A DNA stretch of 64,000 bases from Clostridioides difficile (GCA_012955965.1 JABBZI010000004.1:1-64000); one strand, 5' to 3'. Counted from the stretch's first letter, positions 7,653-16,692 are shown. The notes: generated by a model not told the origin, from the letters alone. Made by a program: numbers and translations.

Positions 7653-7943
7653 AGCGTAGTATGTAATGAAATAAGTCTTTTAGATATACTTGGTACAGAA
7701 GCTAACCATGTTCTTGATGAAGTTGAGCTAAAAGTTCAAGTCGGAAAACTTTATGAGCAACTAAACAAAATTCTTACTCCTAGAGAAAGAGAAATTGTCC
7801 AGTTAAGATATGGGTTAACTCCTTATGGGTATAAAACTCAAAGAGAAATTGCACAAAAACTCGATATATCGAGGTCATATGTATCTAGAATCGAAAAAAA
7901 AGCTCTTAAAAAACTAGAAAAAGAGCTTGTTCAAGAAAGTTAA
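7653..7943 (+). CDS. sigK: sigK 3' portion (mother-cell sigma-K, C-terminal part)
   Basis: The frame is open from just after an in-frame TAA at 7650 to the stop at 7941-7943. From NEISLLDIL onward it reads as sigma-K: linker, then region 4 with PREREIVQLRYGL and the helix-turn-helix KTQREIAQKLDISRSYVSRIEKKAL. It has no start codon or ribosome binding site. It becomes functional only when the skin element is excised and joined to the sigK 5' half outside this window. Translation as it stands is not expected. Family knowledge: sigma-K directs late mother-cell genes for coat and exosporium assembly. A bidirectional terminator follows. Confidence 0.93.
   Translation, partial: SVVCNEISLLDILGTEANHVLDEVELKVQVGKLYEQLNKILTPREREIVQLRYGLTPYGYKTQREIAQKLDISRSYVSRIEKKALKKLEKELVQES
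7665..7669 (+). other. Skin attachment core AATGA in sigK
   Basis: AATGA here spans the codons for the N-E pair at which SigK homology begins. The same pentamer is the reported crossover core of B. subtilis skin. Its partner copy should lie at the distal end of the element, after the sigK 5' half. Confidence 0.6.
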
Positions 7944-7958
7944 TATTATAATTTTTTA

Positions 7959-8018
7959 AAGGATATATCGTATAAGTATTAGACATAGTTTTTCATCTAA
8001 AAATTACGATATATCCTT
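7959..8018. terminator. Bidirectional terminator between sigK and the PBP gene
   Basis: A 14-bp perfect inverted repeat (7959-7972 with 8005-8018), a 32-base loop and T/A-rich flanks on both sides. It lies between two convergent genes. Confidence 0.7.
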
Positions 8019-8036
8019 AAATTTTATAATATAATT

Positions 8037-9701
8037 TTATTGTATACTTTCACATATTTCTTTAAATATAGGTATTGCGGATTTACTTTCTTTTTGAGTT
8101 CCTTCTACTAATACAGTTATTACATATTTAGGTCTTTTTTCAGGATAAAATCCAGTTATCCATCCATGGTCTATTGCTTTTTTATTCAAACTACTTTGAG
8201 CTGTACCAGTTTTAACTCCACTTCCACCTTCTAAATCCTTTAAGTCTTTAGCTGTACCATCCTTAGACACAGACTTCATAATTTCTTTAACTTGTGTACA
8301 CACATAAGGAGAAATAAGTTCTTCCTTTTTTGAAGACTTGTAAGTTTTTATTGTATTCATATCATTATCAACAAGACTTTTATATAAATATAATGGTTTG
8401 AATGTCCCATTATTAGCAATTATTTGAGTCATTTGATTTATTTGAAGTGGTGTAAATTCTATATTTTCTTGTCCTATAGCTAAATTTCGTATTGATATAT
8501 TTTTTGGAGCTTCTCTAACTTTTTCTTCATCAAGACCAATATCAACCTTTTCAAATAAATGCAACTTTTCAGCGGATTTAAGTATCTTTTCTTTACCAAG
8601 TTTCATAGCTATATCTAAAAATGCAGGATTACATGAATTTGAAAAAGTTTGTCTTAGATTTTGGAAACCATGCCCATTCCTTTTATTACATCTTAATATT
8701 TCATTAGTATTTCCAACTTTAGTCTTTCCTGTACAAGTGTAAGTATAGTTCTCGTCTACAACACCATTTTCAAGTGCAGAAAATAAAACTACCATCTTAA
8801 ATACAGACCCTGGTGGATATGTCGCTTTTATAACCCTATTTTCAAATTCACCATTTTTTCCTTTTAAACTTTTTGATATGTCATTTTGGTCAAAATTAGG
8901 TCTAGAACACATTGCAAGAATTTCACCTGTAGACGCTTCCGAAATTACCACTGCTGTAGGATTTTCTTCTTTATTTAGTATCTGTTCTAATTTTTTTTGA
9001 ATATCATAATCAATTGTTGTTTTTAGATGTCTATCTTTAGCCTTATCATCAATAGTTTTTACACTCCCTTTTAGTATGTTTAGAGATTTTTCATTCCCTG
9101 CATCACCAGCTTTAAAAGCACTTATATACTTTTCATTTGAATTTCTAAGTACATTATCCATACTTTTCTCGATTCCTGTTTGCCCCGATTTATCATCTTC
9201 TTTTATATATCCTATTGTATGTGACAATAAACCATCTTTTGAATATCGCATAGTTTTTTCTTCTATCATTATCCCATTTTTCTCAAGCTCTTTTTTCATA
9301 CTATTATCAATATTTTTAGTCTGAATCTGTATTATAGGATGTGTTAATTGTTCTTGTATAGCTTTATATATATCCAAATCTTTCATCTTAGTAGCCTTCT
9401 TAACAAGCTCTAAAATCTTATAGTTATTATTTAATTTTTCTTTTTCAACTACCAATACTTGAGTCTTACTTGTATCTGTAAGTTTCTTGTTATTTCTATC
9501 GTAGATTATTCCTCTTCCACTATTTAACTCTACTTTCTCAACACTTTGTGATTCTACACTTTGTTTGTATTTATCACCTTTTAATACTTGTATATCAACT
9601 AGCCTATAAATTAAAACACTATAAATTATTAAAATTATAGTAAATATATACCAGCTTCTCTTTCCCACTTTTTTCAAAAATGGAGTCTTCTTTTTTGACA
9701 T
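8037..9701 (-). CDS. Class B penicillin-binding protein (transpeptidase)
   Basis: 554 aa. One N-terminal membrane anchor (about 15-35) is followed by the class B dimerisation domain (GRGIIYDRNNKKL near residue 60) and a transpeptidase domain. All three active-site motifs are present: SVFK (about 300), SCN (about 355) and KTGTAQ (about 496). It cross-links peptidoglycan outside the membrane and is a beta-lactam target. It lies between sigK and tRNA-modification genes, where C. difficile has the protein called PBP3. A link to sporulation or growth cannot be decided from sequence. The ATG at 9701 follows AAGGGGTGAT, which is the right arm of a hairpin. Confidence 0.92.
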   Translation of the reverse strand: MSKKKTPFLKKVGKRSWYIFTIILIIYSVLIYRLVDIQVLKGDKYKQSVESQSVEKVELNSGRGIIYDRNNKKLTDTSKTQVLVVEKEKLNNNYKILELVKKATKMKDLDIYKAIQEQLTHPIIQIQTKNIDNSMKKELEKNGIMIEEKTMRYSKDGLLSHTIGYIKEDDKSGQTGIEKSMDNVLRNSNEKYISAFKAGDAGNEKSLNILKGSVKTIDDKAKDRHLKTTIDYDIQKKLEQILNKEENPTAVVISEASTGEILAMCSRPNFDQNDISKSLKGKNGEFENRVIKATYPPGSVFKMVVLFSALENGVVDENYTYTCTGKTKVGNTNEILRCNKRNGHGFQNLRQTFSNSCNPAFLDIAMKLGKEKILKSAEKLHLFEKVDIGLDEEKVREAPKNISIRNLAIGQENIEFTPLQINQMTQIIANNGTFKPLYLYKSLVDNDMNTIKTYKSSKKEELISPYVCTQVKEIMKSVSKDGTAKDLKDLEGGSGVKTGTAQSSLNKKAIDHGWITGFYPEKRPKYVITVLVEGTQKESKSAIPIFKEICESIQ

Positions 9702-9708
9702 GAAATCA

Positions 9709-9746
9709 CCCCTTAGATAATTTCATTATTGACAATTTCTAAGGGG
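9709..9746 (-). promoter_or_regulatory. Hairpin overlapping the PBP ribosome binding site
   Basis: In the mRNA, CCCCTTAG (from 9739-9746) pairs fully with CTAAGGGG (from 9709-9716), and the second arm is the Shine-Dalgarno of the PBP gene. The loop is 22 bases. There is no T-run after it on the minus strand, so it is not a normal terminator; translational control is inferred. Confidence 0.5.
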
Positions 9747-9772
9747 CTAATACTATCTTTATCAAATTTTTA

Positions 9773-11020
9773 TTATTCTTCAACCTTTTCTTCTATAACT
9801 TTTCTAAGCATATAATCCTTGCCAACTTTTACTGATAACTTTAATTTCACTATTTGTCTAGGATGAGGAGCTGATTCTATAGCTTTTCCTTCTTCATTAT
9901 ACATTTCTTCAATTTTAGTGAACATAGTTTCTTTATATGGTCCCATAACCTCTATTTCATCACCAACACACATTTTATTTCTTTGCTCAACCACAACAAG
10001 ACCATCTTCACCTTCTGCTTCTCTAACTATACCTATAAAATCATAGTTTCTAACATATGATGCTGACTGATAGTTTTGGTCTTCTGTTGTTGGCTTATTC
10101 AAGTAAAAACCTGATGTAAAATGTCTATGACTACCTTTCTTTAATTCTTCCATCCACATTGGATTGAACTTCCAGTTTTCTGGGTCTTTGTAAAATTCAT
10201 CTATTGCCATTCTGTATGCTCTTACAACAGTAGCTACATAGTATGAAGTCTTCATTCTACCTTCTATCTTTAAACTTGTTATACCAGATTTGATTAATTC
10301 TGGTATATACTCTATCATACATAAATCTTTTGAATTAAAGAAGAATGTTCCTCTTTCATCTTCATATATTGGGAAATACTCACCAGGTCTTTTTTCTTCT
10401 ACTAAGTGATATTGCCATCTACAAGATTGAGCACAAGAACCTTTGTTTGCATCTCTTCCAGTCATATAATTACTTATTAGACATCTACCAGAATAAGATA
10501 TACACATAGCTCCATGCATAAACGCCTCTATATCCATGTCTAAAGGTGTTTTTGCTCTTATCTCAGATATTTCATCAAAAGATAATTCTCTTGCCACTAC
10601 AACTCTTTTTATACCATGCTCGTACCAAAATTTTGCACTTAAATAGTTAGTAGTATTTGCTTGTGTACTTAAATGTATTTCCATATTTGGAATTACTTTT
10701 TTAATAACACTAAGAACTCCTGGGTCAGCTATTATAACTGCATCTATTCCTATCTCCTCTAATTCCAACAAATAACCTTCTAATTGTAGAAAATCTTCAT
10801 TATGAGGTATTATATTTACTGTTACAAATACTTTTTTACCTCTTTCATGTGCAAAAGCTACTCCTTCTGCCATATCTTCCTTACTAAAATTCTTTGCAGC
10901 AGACCTCATCCCAAAAATTTCTCCACCTATATAAACAGCATCCGCTCCATATGTTATAGCTATTTTTAATCTCTCCAAATCACCTGCTGGAGCTAAAAGT
11001 TCAACTTTATTTAATTCCAT
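9773..11020 (-). CDS. trhP: U32-family tRNA wobble-uridine hydroxylase (TrhP/YrrO-like)
   Basis: 415 aa. The N-terminal TIM-barrel part opens with ELLAPAGDLERLKIAITYGADAVYIGG; the U32 signature ELSFDEISEI and EAFMHGAMCISYSGRC follow near 160-190. The Cys set (MCISYSGRC, then SCAQSCRW) is thought to hold an iron-sulfur cluster. U32 proteins were once called peptidases. YrrN/YrrO of B. subtilis (TrhP) use prephenate-dependent chemistry to make 5-hydroxyuridine at tRNA position 34. The start overlaps the end of trmR by 14 bases, and trmR encodes the next enzyme in that pathway. The function therefore rests on family and neighbour. Confidence 0.88.
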   Translation of the reverse strand: MELNKVELLAPAGDLERLKIAITYGADAVYIGGEIFGMRSAAKNFSKEDMAEGVAFAHERGKKVFVTVNIIPHNEDFLQLEGYLLELEEIGIDAVIIADPGVLSVIKKVIPNMEIHLSTQANTTNYLSAKFWYEHGIKRVVVARELSFDEISEIRAKTPLDMDIEAFMHGAMCISYSGRCLISNYMTGRDANKGSCAQSCRWQYHLVEEKRPGEYFPIYEDERGTFFFNSKDLCMIEYIPELIKSGITSLKIEGRMKTSYYVATVVRAYRMAIDEFYKDPENWKFNPMWMEELKKGSHRHFTSGFYLNKPTTEDQNYQSASYVRNYDFIGIVREAEGEDGLVVVEQRNKMCVGDEIEVMGPYKETMFTKIEEMYNEEGKAIESAPHPRQIVKLKLSVKVGKDYMLRKVIEEKVEE

Positions 11021-11681
11021 CTACGTCACCTCTTTTACTTTCTTTATAACTTAGTGCTACACCATCACCTATTGGTACCAATGATGTACTTAAATAGTCA
11101 CAATTACATATATAATCTAAATAATTTCTCATTCTTTTTACTATAGTTTTCTTTCTTCTTATAACGAAATCATCATGTGCAACCATACCTTTATATAAAA
11201 TATTATCAGATACTAAAAGTCCACCATCTTTTAATTTATCTATAACTAAATCAAAAAACAACTTATATTGACCTTTAGCTGCATCTATAAATATAAGGTC
11301 GAATTCACCTTGGACTTGACTAAGTTTTTCTTCTGCATCTCCTTCTAGTATAGTTATGTTATTGTCAAATCCAGCTAATTTTATATTTACTTTTGCTTTT
11401 TCTATCATTTTTTCATTTCTCTCAACAGTTATTATATCTGCATCTTTCCCTATAATAGTTGCAAAAAAAATAGAAGAATACCCAATTGCACATCCTACTT
11501 CTAAAACTCTCTTTGGCTTTTGAATCTTTAATAAAACTTTTAACAAATCTGAGACTTCTTTATGTATTATAGGAACACTATTTTCCTCTGCATAAATTTC
11601 TAAATCTTTTAAAAGTCCTTCTTTTTCTTTTAATGTCACTCTTATATAATCTTCAACTAAGTCATTAACTATATTACTCAT
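11007..11681 (-). CDS. trmR: tRNA 5-hydroxyuridine O-methyltransferase (TrmR/YrrM-like)
   Basis: 224 aa from ATG 11681, which follows AGGGAGTGT; an upstream ATG at 11708 lacks a ribosome binding site. The Rossmann methyltransferase fold is clear: VLEVGCAIGYSS (motif I, about 64), an acidic ILEGDAEEKL, and FIDAAKGQY as in class I O-methyltransferases. In B. subtilis YrrM (TrmR) methylates ho5U34 to mo5U34 in tRNA. It shares a 14-base overlap with the downstream trhP, so hydroxylation and methylation are translationally coupled. A terminator separates it from mltG upstream, so a separate promoter is expected in the 125 bases before it. Confidence 0.88.
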   Translation of the reverse strand: MSNIVNDLVEDYIRVTLKEKEGLLKDLEIYAEENSVPIIHKEVSDLLKVLLKIQKPKRVLEVGCAIGYSSIFFATIIGKDADIITVERNEKMIEKAKVNIKLAGFDNNITILEGDAEEKLSQVQGEFDLIFIDAAKGQYKLFFDLVIDKLKDGGLLVSDNILYKGMVAHDDFVIRRKKTIVKRMRNYLDYICNCDYLSTSLVPIGDGVALSYKESKRGDVDGIK

Positions 11682-11807
11682 AAAAACACTCCCTAAAATA
11701 ATAAACATTAAAATATTGTTTTAATTTATTATTTTTAAAATTCATATTGTTATATATGTTTACACTTTCTTTATTATAAATCTAAGAATAACAATTTTCA
11801 ATAAAAA

Positions 11808-11837
11808 AGCCCAACATTATTCTTACCCTGCTAGACT
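11808..11837 (-). terminator. Terminator after mltG
   Basis: In the minus-strand RNA, AGUCUAGCA and UGUUGGGCU pair over 9 positions with several G-U wobbles (11829-11837 with 11808-11816), followed by UUUUUUAUUG. Confidence 0.65.
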
Positions 11838-11852
11838 TTTTATAATCATTGT

Positions 11853-12932
11853 TTATTTTTTTGTATTTTCTTTATTTGTTGTTTTTGTATCTTTACCTTG
11901 TTTATCTCTTGCTTCTTTATATTCTTTGACATATTTTAAATGGTCTTGGTAGTTTGTACTGTAGTTATTTCCACCATCAATCTTAGCTACAAAGTACAGA
12001 TAATCAGTTTTATCTGGATATAATGCTGCTTCAATAGATTTTATACCAGGATTTGATATTGGTGTAGGAGGCAAACCTTTGTTTTTATAACTATTATATG
12101 GTGAATCAATTTTTAAATCATCATATGTTACAATTTTTTTCCTCTCATCAAATATATATTGTATTGTCGCATCTGATTGGAGAGGCATACCTACCTTAAG
12201 TCTATTATAAAACACACTTGCTATTATTGGTCTATCTTTATCAAGTACTGCTTCTTTCTCAATTATTGAAGCCATTTCCATTACTTCTTGAATAGTCATC
12301 TTTGATTCTTTTTGTTTATTTTTAAGCTTGTCCGTATATTTACTGTCAAATACCTTTAACATTTCGCTTAAAATATCTTCTTCTGATTGTTTCTTTGAGT
12401 TAAAATAATAAGTTTCTGGATATAAGAATCCTTCTAAAGAAGTTATTCCATCTTCCTTCAAGTATGCAAATTTATCATAAAATTCTTGAGGTTTTTTTAT
12501 TAAATTTTCAAAAGTAGCTTTATCTCCCAAATTTTTATTCACTAACATAGCTATAATTTCTTTAGATGTAGAACCTTCTGGAATAGTAACTTTTACACCA
12601 TCATGATATATTTTACCTGAAGCCAAAAGACTTATTATATCATTATTTGAATACGATTGGTTAAGTAAATATGTTCCTGACTTTATAGATGGAGCTTTAT
12701 TACTAACCTTTACCAAGAGTTTAAATAATAGTTCATTTTTTATTAATTTATTTTCATATAATATGTCAGATATTTTTCCGACAGATGCTCCACTTGGAAT
12801 ATCAATAATTACATCATTGTTGTTATTTTTATTATAAGGACCTATTTGCATGGACACAAACACTCCCACTAAGATAATTAAAATAACAATTATTAATGCT
12901 GCTATTTTTAATCTATTTTCTTTAAAATTCAT
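11853..12932 (-). CDS. mltG: Endolytic murein transglycosylase MltG (YrrL)
   Basis: 359 aa. A single N-terminal membrane segment (about 9-29) anchors it, with the LysM-like and YceG domains outside. The catalytic glutamate lies in ASIIEKEAVLDKDRP (about 225), followed by ASVFYNRL, LQSDATIQY and the conserved SPYNSYKNKGLPPTPISNPG. MltG cuts nascent glycan strands and sets their length. The C-terminal tail is Lys/Thr-rich and low complexity. The same neighbourhood (mltG, O-methyltransferase, U32) is found in B. subtilis yrrL-M-N-O. It has its own terminator. Confidence 0.93.
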   Translation of the reverse strand: MNFKENRLKIAALIIVILIILVGVFVSMQIGPYNKNNNNDVIIDIPSGASVGKISDILYENKLIKNELLFKLLVKVSNKAPSIKSGTYLLNQSYSNNDIISLLASGKIYHDGVKVTIPEGSTSKEIIAMLVNKNLGDKATFENLIKKPQEFYDKFAYLKEDGITSLEGFLYPETYYFNSKKQSEEDILSEMLKVFDSKYTDKLKNKQKESKMTIQEVMEMASIIEKEAVLDKDRPIIASVFYNRLKVGMPLQSDATIQYIFDERKKIVTYDDLKIDSPYNSYKNKGLPPTPISNPGIKSIEAALYPDKTDYLYFVAKIDGGNNYSTNYQDHLKYVKEYKEARDKQGKDTKTTNKENTKK

Positions 12933-13044
12933 AATATAATCTACTCCTTATGTATATTTATCCATTTTCTATTATAAAGCTAGATACTTTAATTTTCAAT
13001 CACCTTGTAGAATAAACTTATTTATATATCAAAAAAATAAAAAA

Positions 13045-13070
13045 CCTAACACTATTTTTGACATGTTAGG
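13045..13070 (-). terminator. Terminator after the pyrimidine phosphorylase gene
   Basis: CCTAACA and TGTTAGG (13064-13070 and 13045-13051) form a 7-bp stem with a 12-base loop, followed on the minus strand by TTTTTTATTTTTTT. Confidence 0.8.
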
Positions 13071-13098
13071 CCTTTTATAATCACTTTTCTAAAATTTT

Positions 13099-14424
13099 CT
13101 AAAACTTTTTGATTCCATCTTGAGTTACTATACCATAGATTAATTTATTTTTTTCCATTTTTTTATCTACAATCGAATAAGAATTAATAAATCTGTCTTT
13201 TGCCAGTAAAAGCTTTTGTTCATCATCATAATACAAATATGCTAAGACTTCACCTTTATTTACATAATCTCCAACTTTCTTTTCTAAAATTATCCCTGCT
13301 GATAAATCCAAAATACCATCCTTAGTCTCTCTACCTGCTCCAAGAATCATCGCTGATAAACCAACTTCTTCAGCCTTAATTTTATTTATATAACCTGATT
13401 TAGTCGATTTAATTGGATGTTTATACTTTGGTTTTTTGAATAAAGAATAATCATCTACTACATTTTTATTTCCACCTTGATTTTCTATAAATTCTTTAAG
13501 CTTCTGTATAGCACTGCCAGATTTTATGGATTCTCTTATTTTTTCAACACCATCATCAAAATCATGTGCAACCTTTGATAAAACTAACATATATGCTCCT
13601 AATACTTCACATAGCTCAACAAGGTCTTCAGGTCCATTTCCTTTTAAAGTTTCAATTGCCTCTATAACTTCTAAAGAATTTCCTACTGCAAAACCTAAAG
13701 GTTCATCCATATCTGTTACAATCCCTATTGTATCTTTATTCATGCCAGTACCTATATCAACCATAGATTTTGCTAATTCAAAAGACTCTTCTAAAGTCTT
13801 CATAAATGCTCCATCTCCAGTTTTTACATCGAGCACAATTGCATCAGCTCCTGAAGATAATTTCTTAGACATTACACTAGATGCTATTAATGATATATTA
13901 TCAACAGTTGCTGTAACATCTCTAAGTGCATATATTTTCTTATCTGCAATTGCTACCTTTGCACTTTGACCACATACTGCTATTTTAGACTTATTTACAG
14001 AATCAATAAATTTATTTATATCCATTTCTGTTGAAAAACCTGGTATAGACTCCAATTTATCAATAGTACCACCAGTATGACCAAGACCTCTCCCAGACAT
14101 TTTTGCAACTGGTGCTCCACATGAAGCAACTAAAGGTATAAGAGCTATGGTAGTCTTATCTCCTACACCTCCAGTACTATGCTTGTCCACCTTTATACCC
14201 TCTATATCTGATAGCTTTATAATGTCACCAGAGTTCATCATTGCTTCTGTAAGATATACAGTTTCTTGTTTATTCATCTTATTTAGATAAATAGACATTA
14301 ATAGTGCAGATGCTTGATAATCGGGTATATCTCCTTTTGAATAGTTTTCTATAAAATAATGTATTTCTTCTTTACTAAGTTCTAGTTTATCTCTCTTCTT
14401 TTTTATAATATCATACATTCTCAT
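13099..14424 (-). CDS. pdp: Pyrimidine-nucleoside phosphorylase
   Basis: 441 aa from the ATG at 14424, which has GGAG 9 bases upstream and aligns with the MRMxDII start of B. subtilis Pdp. The phosphate and nucleoside-binding signature KVDKHSTGGVGDKTT lies near 80 and SGRGLGHTGGTIDKLES near 110. The enzyme splits uridine and thymidine (and deoxyuridine) to base plus (deoxy)ribose-1-phosphate. With the purine phosphorylase and phosphopentomutase upstream it forms a pentose salvage set. A terminator between them suggests it has its own promoter. Confidence 0.95.
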   Translation of the reverse strand: MRMYDIIKKKRDKLELSKEEIHYFIENYSKGDIPDYQASALLMSIYLNKMNKQETVYLTEAMMNSGDIIKLSDIEGIKVDKHSTGGVGDKTTIALIPLVASCGAPVAKMSGRGLGHTGGTIDKLESIPGFSTEMDINKFIDSVNKSKIAVCGQSAKVAIADKKIYALRDVTATVDNISLIASSVMSKKLSSGADAIVLDVKTGDGAFMKTLEESFELAKSMVDIGTGMNKDTIGIVTDMDEPLGFAVGNSLEVIEAIETLKGNGPEDLVELCEVLGAYMLVLSKVAHDFDDGVEKIRESIKSGSAIQKLKEFIENQGGNKNVVDDYSLFKKPKYKHPIKSTKSGYINKIKAEEVGLSAMILGAGRETKDGILDLSAGIILEKKVGDYVNKGEVLAYLYYDDEQKLLLAKDRFINSYSIVDKKMEKNKLIYGIVTQDGIKKF

Positions 14425-14510
14425 ACTTGAAATCTCCATCCTAACCTGTAATAATTTGAATAAATATTAAAATTTAAAACACTTTCAAATGTTATAGTAT
14501 TATAAAAAAA

Positions 14511-14548
14511 CTGTCTCTTATTAGAAATAACTTTCTATATCAAGACAG
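14511..14548 (-). terminator. Terminator after the purine nucleoside phosphorylase gene
   Basis: CTGTCT (from 14543-14548) pairs with AGACAG (from 14511-14516), with an inner 6-bp helix (TAGAAA/TTTCTA), followed on the minus strand by seven T. Confidence 0.75.
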
Positions 14549-14610
14549 CTTCTTATTAATTCTTTTCAAATAATACATTGACTATTTAAATATAAATACA
14601 CCCAAAATAT

Positions 14611-15423
14611 TTATAAATTTTTAACTGTACTCTTAACTAAATTTATAAATTCTGATTTAACTTTTTGAGTAGTTTGTATTACTTCCTCATGACTTAATGG
14701 CTGATTTAAGATGCCAGCAGCCATATTTGTTATACAAGATATACCAATAACACCAATATTAGAATGTGCAGCTACTATGACTTCTGGAACAGTAGACATT
14801 CCTACAGCATCTGCTCCTAAGATTTGAGCCATTCTTACTTCTGCTGGTGTTTCATAGTTTGGTCCACTAAAAAACATATAAACGCCTTCTTTTACATCTA
14901 TATTGTATTCTTTTGCACAATCTTTGACTATATTTACATACTTAGAAGAATAAGCGTCTGACATATCTGGAAATCTAGCTCCAAGTCTATCATCATTTTT
15001 CCCTACTAATGGATTACCTCCACTAAAATTTATATGGTCTCTTATAATCATCAAATCTCCTGCTTTAAACTTTTTATTTACGCCTCCAGCAGCATTGGTT
15101 ACTATAAGAATTTCAACTCCTAAAGCTTTCATCACTCTTACTGGAAAAGTCGCTTCTTTCTGAGAATACCCTTCATAGTAATGAAATCTCCCCTGCATAG
15201 CAATTACTTCTTTTCCTTCAAGCTTTCCAATAACAAGTTGACCAGCATGTCCTTCTACTGTTGATACAGGGAAATTTGGAATTTCATTATATTTAATTAT
15301 GACAGAATCTTCTATATCATTTGCCAAATCTCCAAGTCCAGAACCCAATATCAAACCAATTTTAGGTTTTATACTAATTTTGGAATTTATAAATTTGCTA
15401 CTTTGTTCTATCTTTTCAAACAT
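14611..15423 (-). CDS. punA: Purine-nucleoside phosphorylase, trimeric type
   Basis: 270 aa. Family landmarks: GLILGSGLGDLA (phosphate site, about 27-38), GHAGQLVIGKLEGKEV, GRFHYYEGY, and VTNAAGGVNKKFKAGDLMIIRDHIN (purine site). It cleaves inosine, guanosine and their deoxy forms to base and sugar-1-phosphate. The product sugar phosphate feeds phosphopentomutase, which is encoded 55 bases upstream in the same direction. This is the B. subtilis drm-pupG order. Confidence 0.95.
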   Translation of the reverse strand: MFEKIEQSSKFINSKISIKPKIGLILGSGLGDLANDIEDSVIIKYNEIPNFPVSTVEGHAGQLVIGKLEGKEVIAMQGRFHYYEGYSQKEATFPVRVMKALGVEILIVTNAAGGVNKKFKAGDLMIIRDHINFSGGNPLVGKNDDRLGARFPDMSDAYSSKYVNIVKDCAKEYNIDVKEGVYMFFSGPNYETPAEVRMAQILGADAVGMSTVPEVIVAAHSNIGVIGISCITNMAAGILNQPLSHEEVIQTTQKVKSEFINLVKSTVKNL

Positions 15424-15478
15424 TCCAATCCCTCCATTCTATTAAGGTAAATTTTTTAACTTTTATTTATCTTTTAAT

Positions 15479-16651
15479 TTAGAACAATTCTTTTTTAAAA
15501 CTTGACCCATGTTTAGGCAATTTTACATCTAGTATATCTGCAACAGTTGCTCCAATATCAGCAAAAGTATCTTTTATTCCTAAATTAAATCCCTTTTTAA
15601 TCTTATTACCATAAATCATGACTGGTATATATTCTCTTGTATGGTCTGTACCTCTATATGTTGGGTCATTTCCATGGTCTGCATTGATTATAAGAACATC
15701 ATCTTCTCTCATATTATCCATTATTTCAGGAAGTCTACCGTCAAACTCTTCAAGAGCCTTCTTATATCCTTCTGCATCTCTTCTATGACCATATTTAGAA
15801 TCAAAATCTACAAGATTAGAATATATCAAACCTTTATTTTCTTGTTGCATATAATTTAAAGTTTCGTCTACCCCATCCATATTGCTTTTAGTATGGATAG
15901 CATCTGTAATTCCTTTTCCATTAAAAATATCTTCTATTTTTCCAACTGCTAAAACATCAAGCCCTGACTCTTTTATATTATCGAGAACTGTTGGTTCAAA
16001 TGGGTCTAATGAATAGTCTCTTCTATTTGAAGTTCTAACAAATTCACCTGTTTTCTTCCCTATAAATGGTCTAGCAATTACTCTAGCAACTGCATTATCT
16101 CCCATCATTATTTCCCTAGCTATTTTACACATATTATAAAGTTCTTCTAGTGGGATTACTTCTTCATTAGCAGCTATTTGAAATACACTATCAGCTGAGG
16201 TATATACTATTACATCACCAGTTTTTATTTGGTGTTCTCCATATTCATCAATTATTACAGTTCCTGAAGCTGGTTTGTTTCCTATTACTTTTCTGCCAGT
16301 TTTTTGCTCAAATTCTTCTATTATTTCTTTTGAAAATCCATGTTCAAATGTTTTAAATGGTTTGTCAACTATTATACCAGTCATTTCCCAATGACCAGTA
16401 GTAGTATCTTTTCCTTGAGACATTTCCTTGCATTTTCCAAAACAACCTATTGGCTCTTTTATACTTTCAAAAAAATCTACACCATCTATATTTCCTATCC
16501 CTAATTTTCTCATATTAGGAATTTGTATATCTGGATATTCCTTAAATATATTTCCAAGAGTACTTACATCCTTACTGTCTCCAAATTTTTCAGCATCAGG
16601 CAATGCTCCTATCCCAACACTGTCAATTACAATCCAAATCACTCTGCTCAT
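15479..16651 (-). CDS. deoB: Phosphopentomutase
   Basis: 390 aa, normal family length. It belongs to the alkaline-phosphatase-like metal enzymes: VIDSVGIGALPDA at the N-terminus, the phosphorylated threonine region GKDTTTGHWEMTG (about 80-92), and the C-terminal metal site NADHGNDPTYRGTDHTRE. It interconverts (deoxy)ribose-1- and 5-phosphate and so sends sugars from salvaged nucleosides to the pentose pathway. It probably shares a transcript with the downstream purine phosphorylase and lies 41 bases after the XerD-like gene. Confidence 0.96.
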   Translation of the reverse strand: MSRVIWIVIDSVGIGALPDAEKFGDSKDVSTLGNIFKEYPDIQIPNMRKLGIGNIDGVDFFESIKEPIGCFGKCKEMSQGKDTTTGHWEMTGIIVDKPFKTFEHGFSKEIIEEFEQKTGRKVIGNKPASGTVIIDEYGEHQIKTGDVIVYTSADSVFQIAANEEVIPLEELYNMCKIAREIMMGDNAVARVIARPFIGKKTGEFVRTSNRRDYSLDPFEPTVLDNIKESGLDVLAVGKIEDIFNGKGITDAIHTKSNMDGVDETLNYMQQENKGLIYSNLVDFDSKYGHRRDAEGYKKALEEFDGRLPEIMDNMREDDVLIINADHGNDPTYRGTDHTREYIPVMIYGNKIKKGFNLGIKDTFADIGATVADILDVKLPKHGSSFKKELF

Positions 16652-16692
16652 ATAAATACGCTCCTTTTAAATTATAAAATTTGCTATACAGT

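Larger units (their letters stand above)
1..7669 (+). mobile_element. skin element (right-hand portion) interrupting sigK
   Basis: The large serine recombinase at 6119-7645 lies directly beside an open frame encoding only the C-terminal part of SigK. This is the arrangement of the skin (sigK intervening) element of Bacillus subtilis and C. difficile. The right boundary is set at an AATGA pentamer (7665-7669), the core sequence reported for the B. subtilis skin recombination site. The left boundary and the 5' half of sigK are not in the window, so the element continues leftward. Cargo here is a small Cys-rich protein, VanZ-like, TetR/hydrolase, DUF1653-like, a 71-aa ORF, a type I toxin-antitoxin pair and a nucleotidyltransferase. 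Bases 1-45 are an in-frame tail of 14 codons ending in TAA that could close an upstream gene, but I cannot tell. The exact crossover base is inferred. Confidence 0.85.

Noticed and set aside
13526-13969. 147-codon plus-strand frame opposite the pyrimidine phosphorylase
   Set aside because: Shadow frame; low-complexity Ser/Ala content and no start signal.
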